In this document: positions 62,832 to 64,000 of the stretch, in pieces
Numbering within the stretch: position 1 is the stretch's first letter
How the letters are laid out: every line of letters starts with the position of its first letter
Assembly: GCF_900143285.1 (NCBI RefSeq)
Contig: NZ_FRDN01000004.1
Location: forward strand, 499,878 to 563,877
Length of the DNA: 64,000 bases
Direction of reading: 5' to 3'
DNA from: Desulfitobacterium chlororespirans DSM 11544
GTDB taxonomy: Bacteria; Bacillota; Desulfitobacteriia; Desulfitobacteriales; Desulfitobacteriaceae
Notes under the pieces: generated by a model
What the model was told of the DNA's origin: nothing
Databases searched by the model: none
What the model saw: the letters and a program-made list of their open reading frames with translations, nothing else
Position numbers and translations under genes: made by a program

Positions 62832-64000
62832 CTACAGCAAGGCGCGGACGATCTCCTCCATATGCATGCCGCGGGAGCCTTTGACCAGAACTGCGTCACC
62901 AGGAGACAGAAAGGATTTCAATTCCGCTGCGGCCTGATGGTTATTGTCCAAAACGCGGCAATCGATCCCGGACCGGACGGAGCGGGCACCCTCGGCCACG
63001 GCTTTCGCCTCCGGACCGACAGTGAGTAAAATATCCACTCCGGTTTCCGCAGCGCGGACGCCGACTTCAAAATGCGCCTGCCGGGAATACTCCCCCAGTT
63101 CCAGCATATCCGCCAGCACGGCTACTCTGCGGCCGCCCCGGAACCCCGCAAGAACACTCAGGCTGCTTTTGGCCGCGCCGGGACTGGAGTTGTAGGAATC
63201 ATCAATGACGGTGACCTCGTTGACATGGTAAATCTGCTGGCGCATGGCCAGGGGGCGGTAATCCCTGAGTGCGGCGGCGGCCCGGTCCAGGGGCACGCCC
63301 AGCCGCTCCGCCACCGCAAGAGCGGCCAGGGCATCCAGAACATGGTGCATTCCCAGTACCGGCAGGGTCACATCCACGCTCTCTCTTCCTGGAACAAGGC
63401 AGCGGAAAGCGGTGGTTTCCTCTTGAACCGTAACCCCCTCCGCGCGGAAATCACACCAGGGCAACCTGCCGTAAAAGACGGTCTCATACGCTGTCTTGCC
63501 GCGGAGCCCGCCCAGCATCGGATCGTCCCCGTTTAAAAACAGAACGGAACCCTGGGTGAACCGGTCGGTGATGTGCAGCTTCTCCCCCAGGATGTTCTCC
63601 TGGGTTTTGAGCTGGCCGATGTGAGTAATGCCGAGATTGGTCATGACGGCATAATTCGGCGCGGCGACCTGAGCCAGGCGCGCCATTTCGCCGAAATCGC
63701 TTATCCCCATCTCCACCACCGCCGCTTCGTGTTCCCTGGAAAACTGAAACATCATCAGTGGCAGCCCGATCTGGCTGTTATGGTTTCCTCCCGTCTTCAT
63801 CACCTTGTATCCTGCGGAAAGTGCCAGCGCGGTCATTTCTTTCGTCGTTGTCTTCCCGGCGCTCCCCGTGATCCCAATGACAGGGATTGAAAATCTCTGC
63901 CGATAGGCGGCGGCAATATGCTGGAGCGCCAGCTGCGTCGAATCCACCGCGATCCAGGCTTCTTCCGCCTCCATCCGCGTATGCTCCTGGGTCAGTGCCG
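62832..64000 (-). CDS. murF: MurF, D-Ala-D-X adding ligase, N-terminus beyond window
   Basis: The frame is open to the window edge, so about 60-90 N-terminal residues are missing; the Met at 63974 is internal. The ATP site GITGSAGKTTTKEMTALALS, the metal/substrate loop KTGGNHNSQIGLPL, EMGISDFGEMARLAQVAAPN, NGDDPMLGG and DDSYNSSP are intact. Adds D-Ala-D-Lac (or D-Ala-D-Ala) to UDP-MurNAc-tripeptide. A second murF within a van cluster would fit a ligase tuned to the depsipeptide. Probably co-transcribed with the genes that follow. Confidence 0.92.
   Translation of the reverse strand, partial: ALTQEHTRMEAEEAWIAVDSTQLALQHIAAAYRQRFSIPVIGITGSAGKTTTKEMTALALSAGYKVMKTGGNHNSQIGLPLMMFQFSREHEAAVVEMGISDFGEMARLAQVAAPNYAVMTNLGITHIGQLKTQENILGEKLHITDRFTQGSVLFLNGDDPMLGGLRGKTAYETVFYGRLPWCDFRAEGVTVQEETTAFRCLVPGRESVDVTLPVLGMHHVLDALAALAVAERLGVPLDRAAAALRDYRPLAMRQQIYHVNEVTVIDDSYNSSPGAAKSSLSVLAGFRGGRRVAVLADMLELGEYSRQAHFEVGVRAAETGVDILLTVGPEAKAVAEGARSVRSGIDCRVLDNNHQAAAELKSFLSPGDAVLVKGSRGMHMEEIVRALL

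Overview
The window looks like chromosome of an anaerobic, low-to-mid GC Gram-positive of the Peptococcaceae, most likely Desulfitobacterium (D. hafniense or a close relative). This is inferred from gene content: a vanI-type cluster next to VanA-like regulators, a CRP/FNR regulator of the CprK kind with a perfect dehalobox in its own leader, a Tat-exported fumarate-reductase-like flavoprotein, and many drug-efflux ABC and MFS modules. No rRNA, tRNA, CRISPR array or intact insertion sequence was seen.

Layout. 1-3.9 kb: NhaC-type antiporter (cut by the window edge), CRP/FNR regulator and tyrosine phenol-lyase; the antiporter and the lyase have matching operator-promoter units. 4-9.3 kb: MacA/MacB-like exporter operon ending in a cell-wall-binding-repeat protein. 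9.4-14.5 kb: TetR-MFS-ABC efflux operon. 14.6-18.4 kb: deletion-bearing ATPase, YibE/F protein, GGDEF protein. 18.5-20.8 kb: topoisomerase-VI-like B and A parts, separated by a probable one-base frameshift. 21-26 kb: TetR, flavoprotein, and adenine deaminase behind an adenine riboswitch. 26-34 kb: acetyltransferases, frameshifted Hsp20 with a CtsR-like operator, TetR-ABC efflux operon, RelE/Phd-type toxin-antitoxin, TauE permease. 34-37.6 kb: MFS-CBS fusion, TVP38 protein, thioredoxin beside a dead thioredoxin reductase.

37.6-47.6 kb holds a little-known cluster: an MFS transporter, two paralogous cytosolic alkaline-phosphatase-superfamily enzymes, a zinc-ribbon protein, an orphan ABC ATPase and an unrecognised 323-residue protein, with a divergent LysR regulator. 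47.7-57.4 kb: signal peptidase, a two-component system (response regulator frameshifted), and an unusual operon that mixes a sugar-type ABC importer with a MacA-like adaptor and a MacB-core membrane protein. 57.7-64 kb: glycopeptide-resistance cluster (murF, femX/vanK-like, vanW, D-Ala-D-Lac ligase, vanR, vanS), running off the right edge.

The most interesting signals are at DNA level. Upstream of the hybrid ABC operon are five CTTA boxes spaced exactly 11 bp apart. The first 18 bp of this array match a site upstream of vanR at 16 of 18 positions. Between the array and the operon lies a 48-bp copy of the vanW start region. Together they suggest that the operon was joined to a van promoter and belongs to the VanR regulon. 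Three genes (topoisomerase-like, hsp20, response regulator) are each repaired by adding a single base, so either sequencing errors or real decay should be considered.
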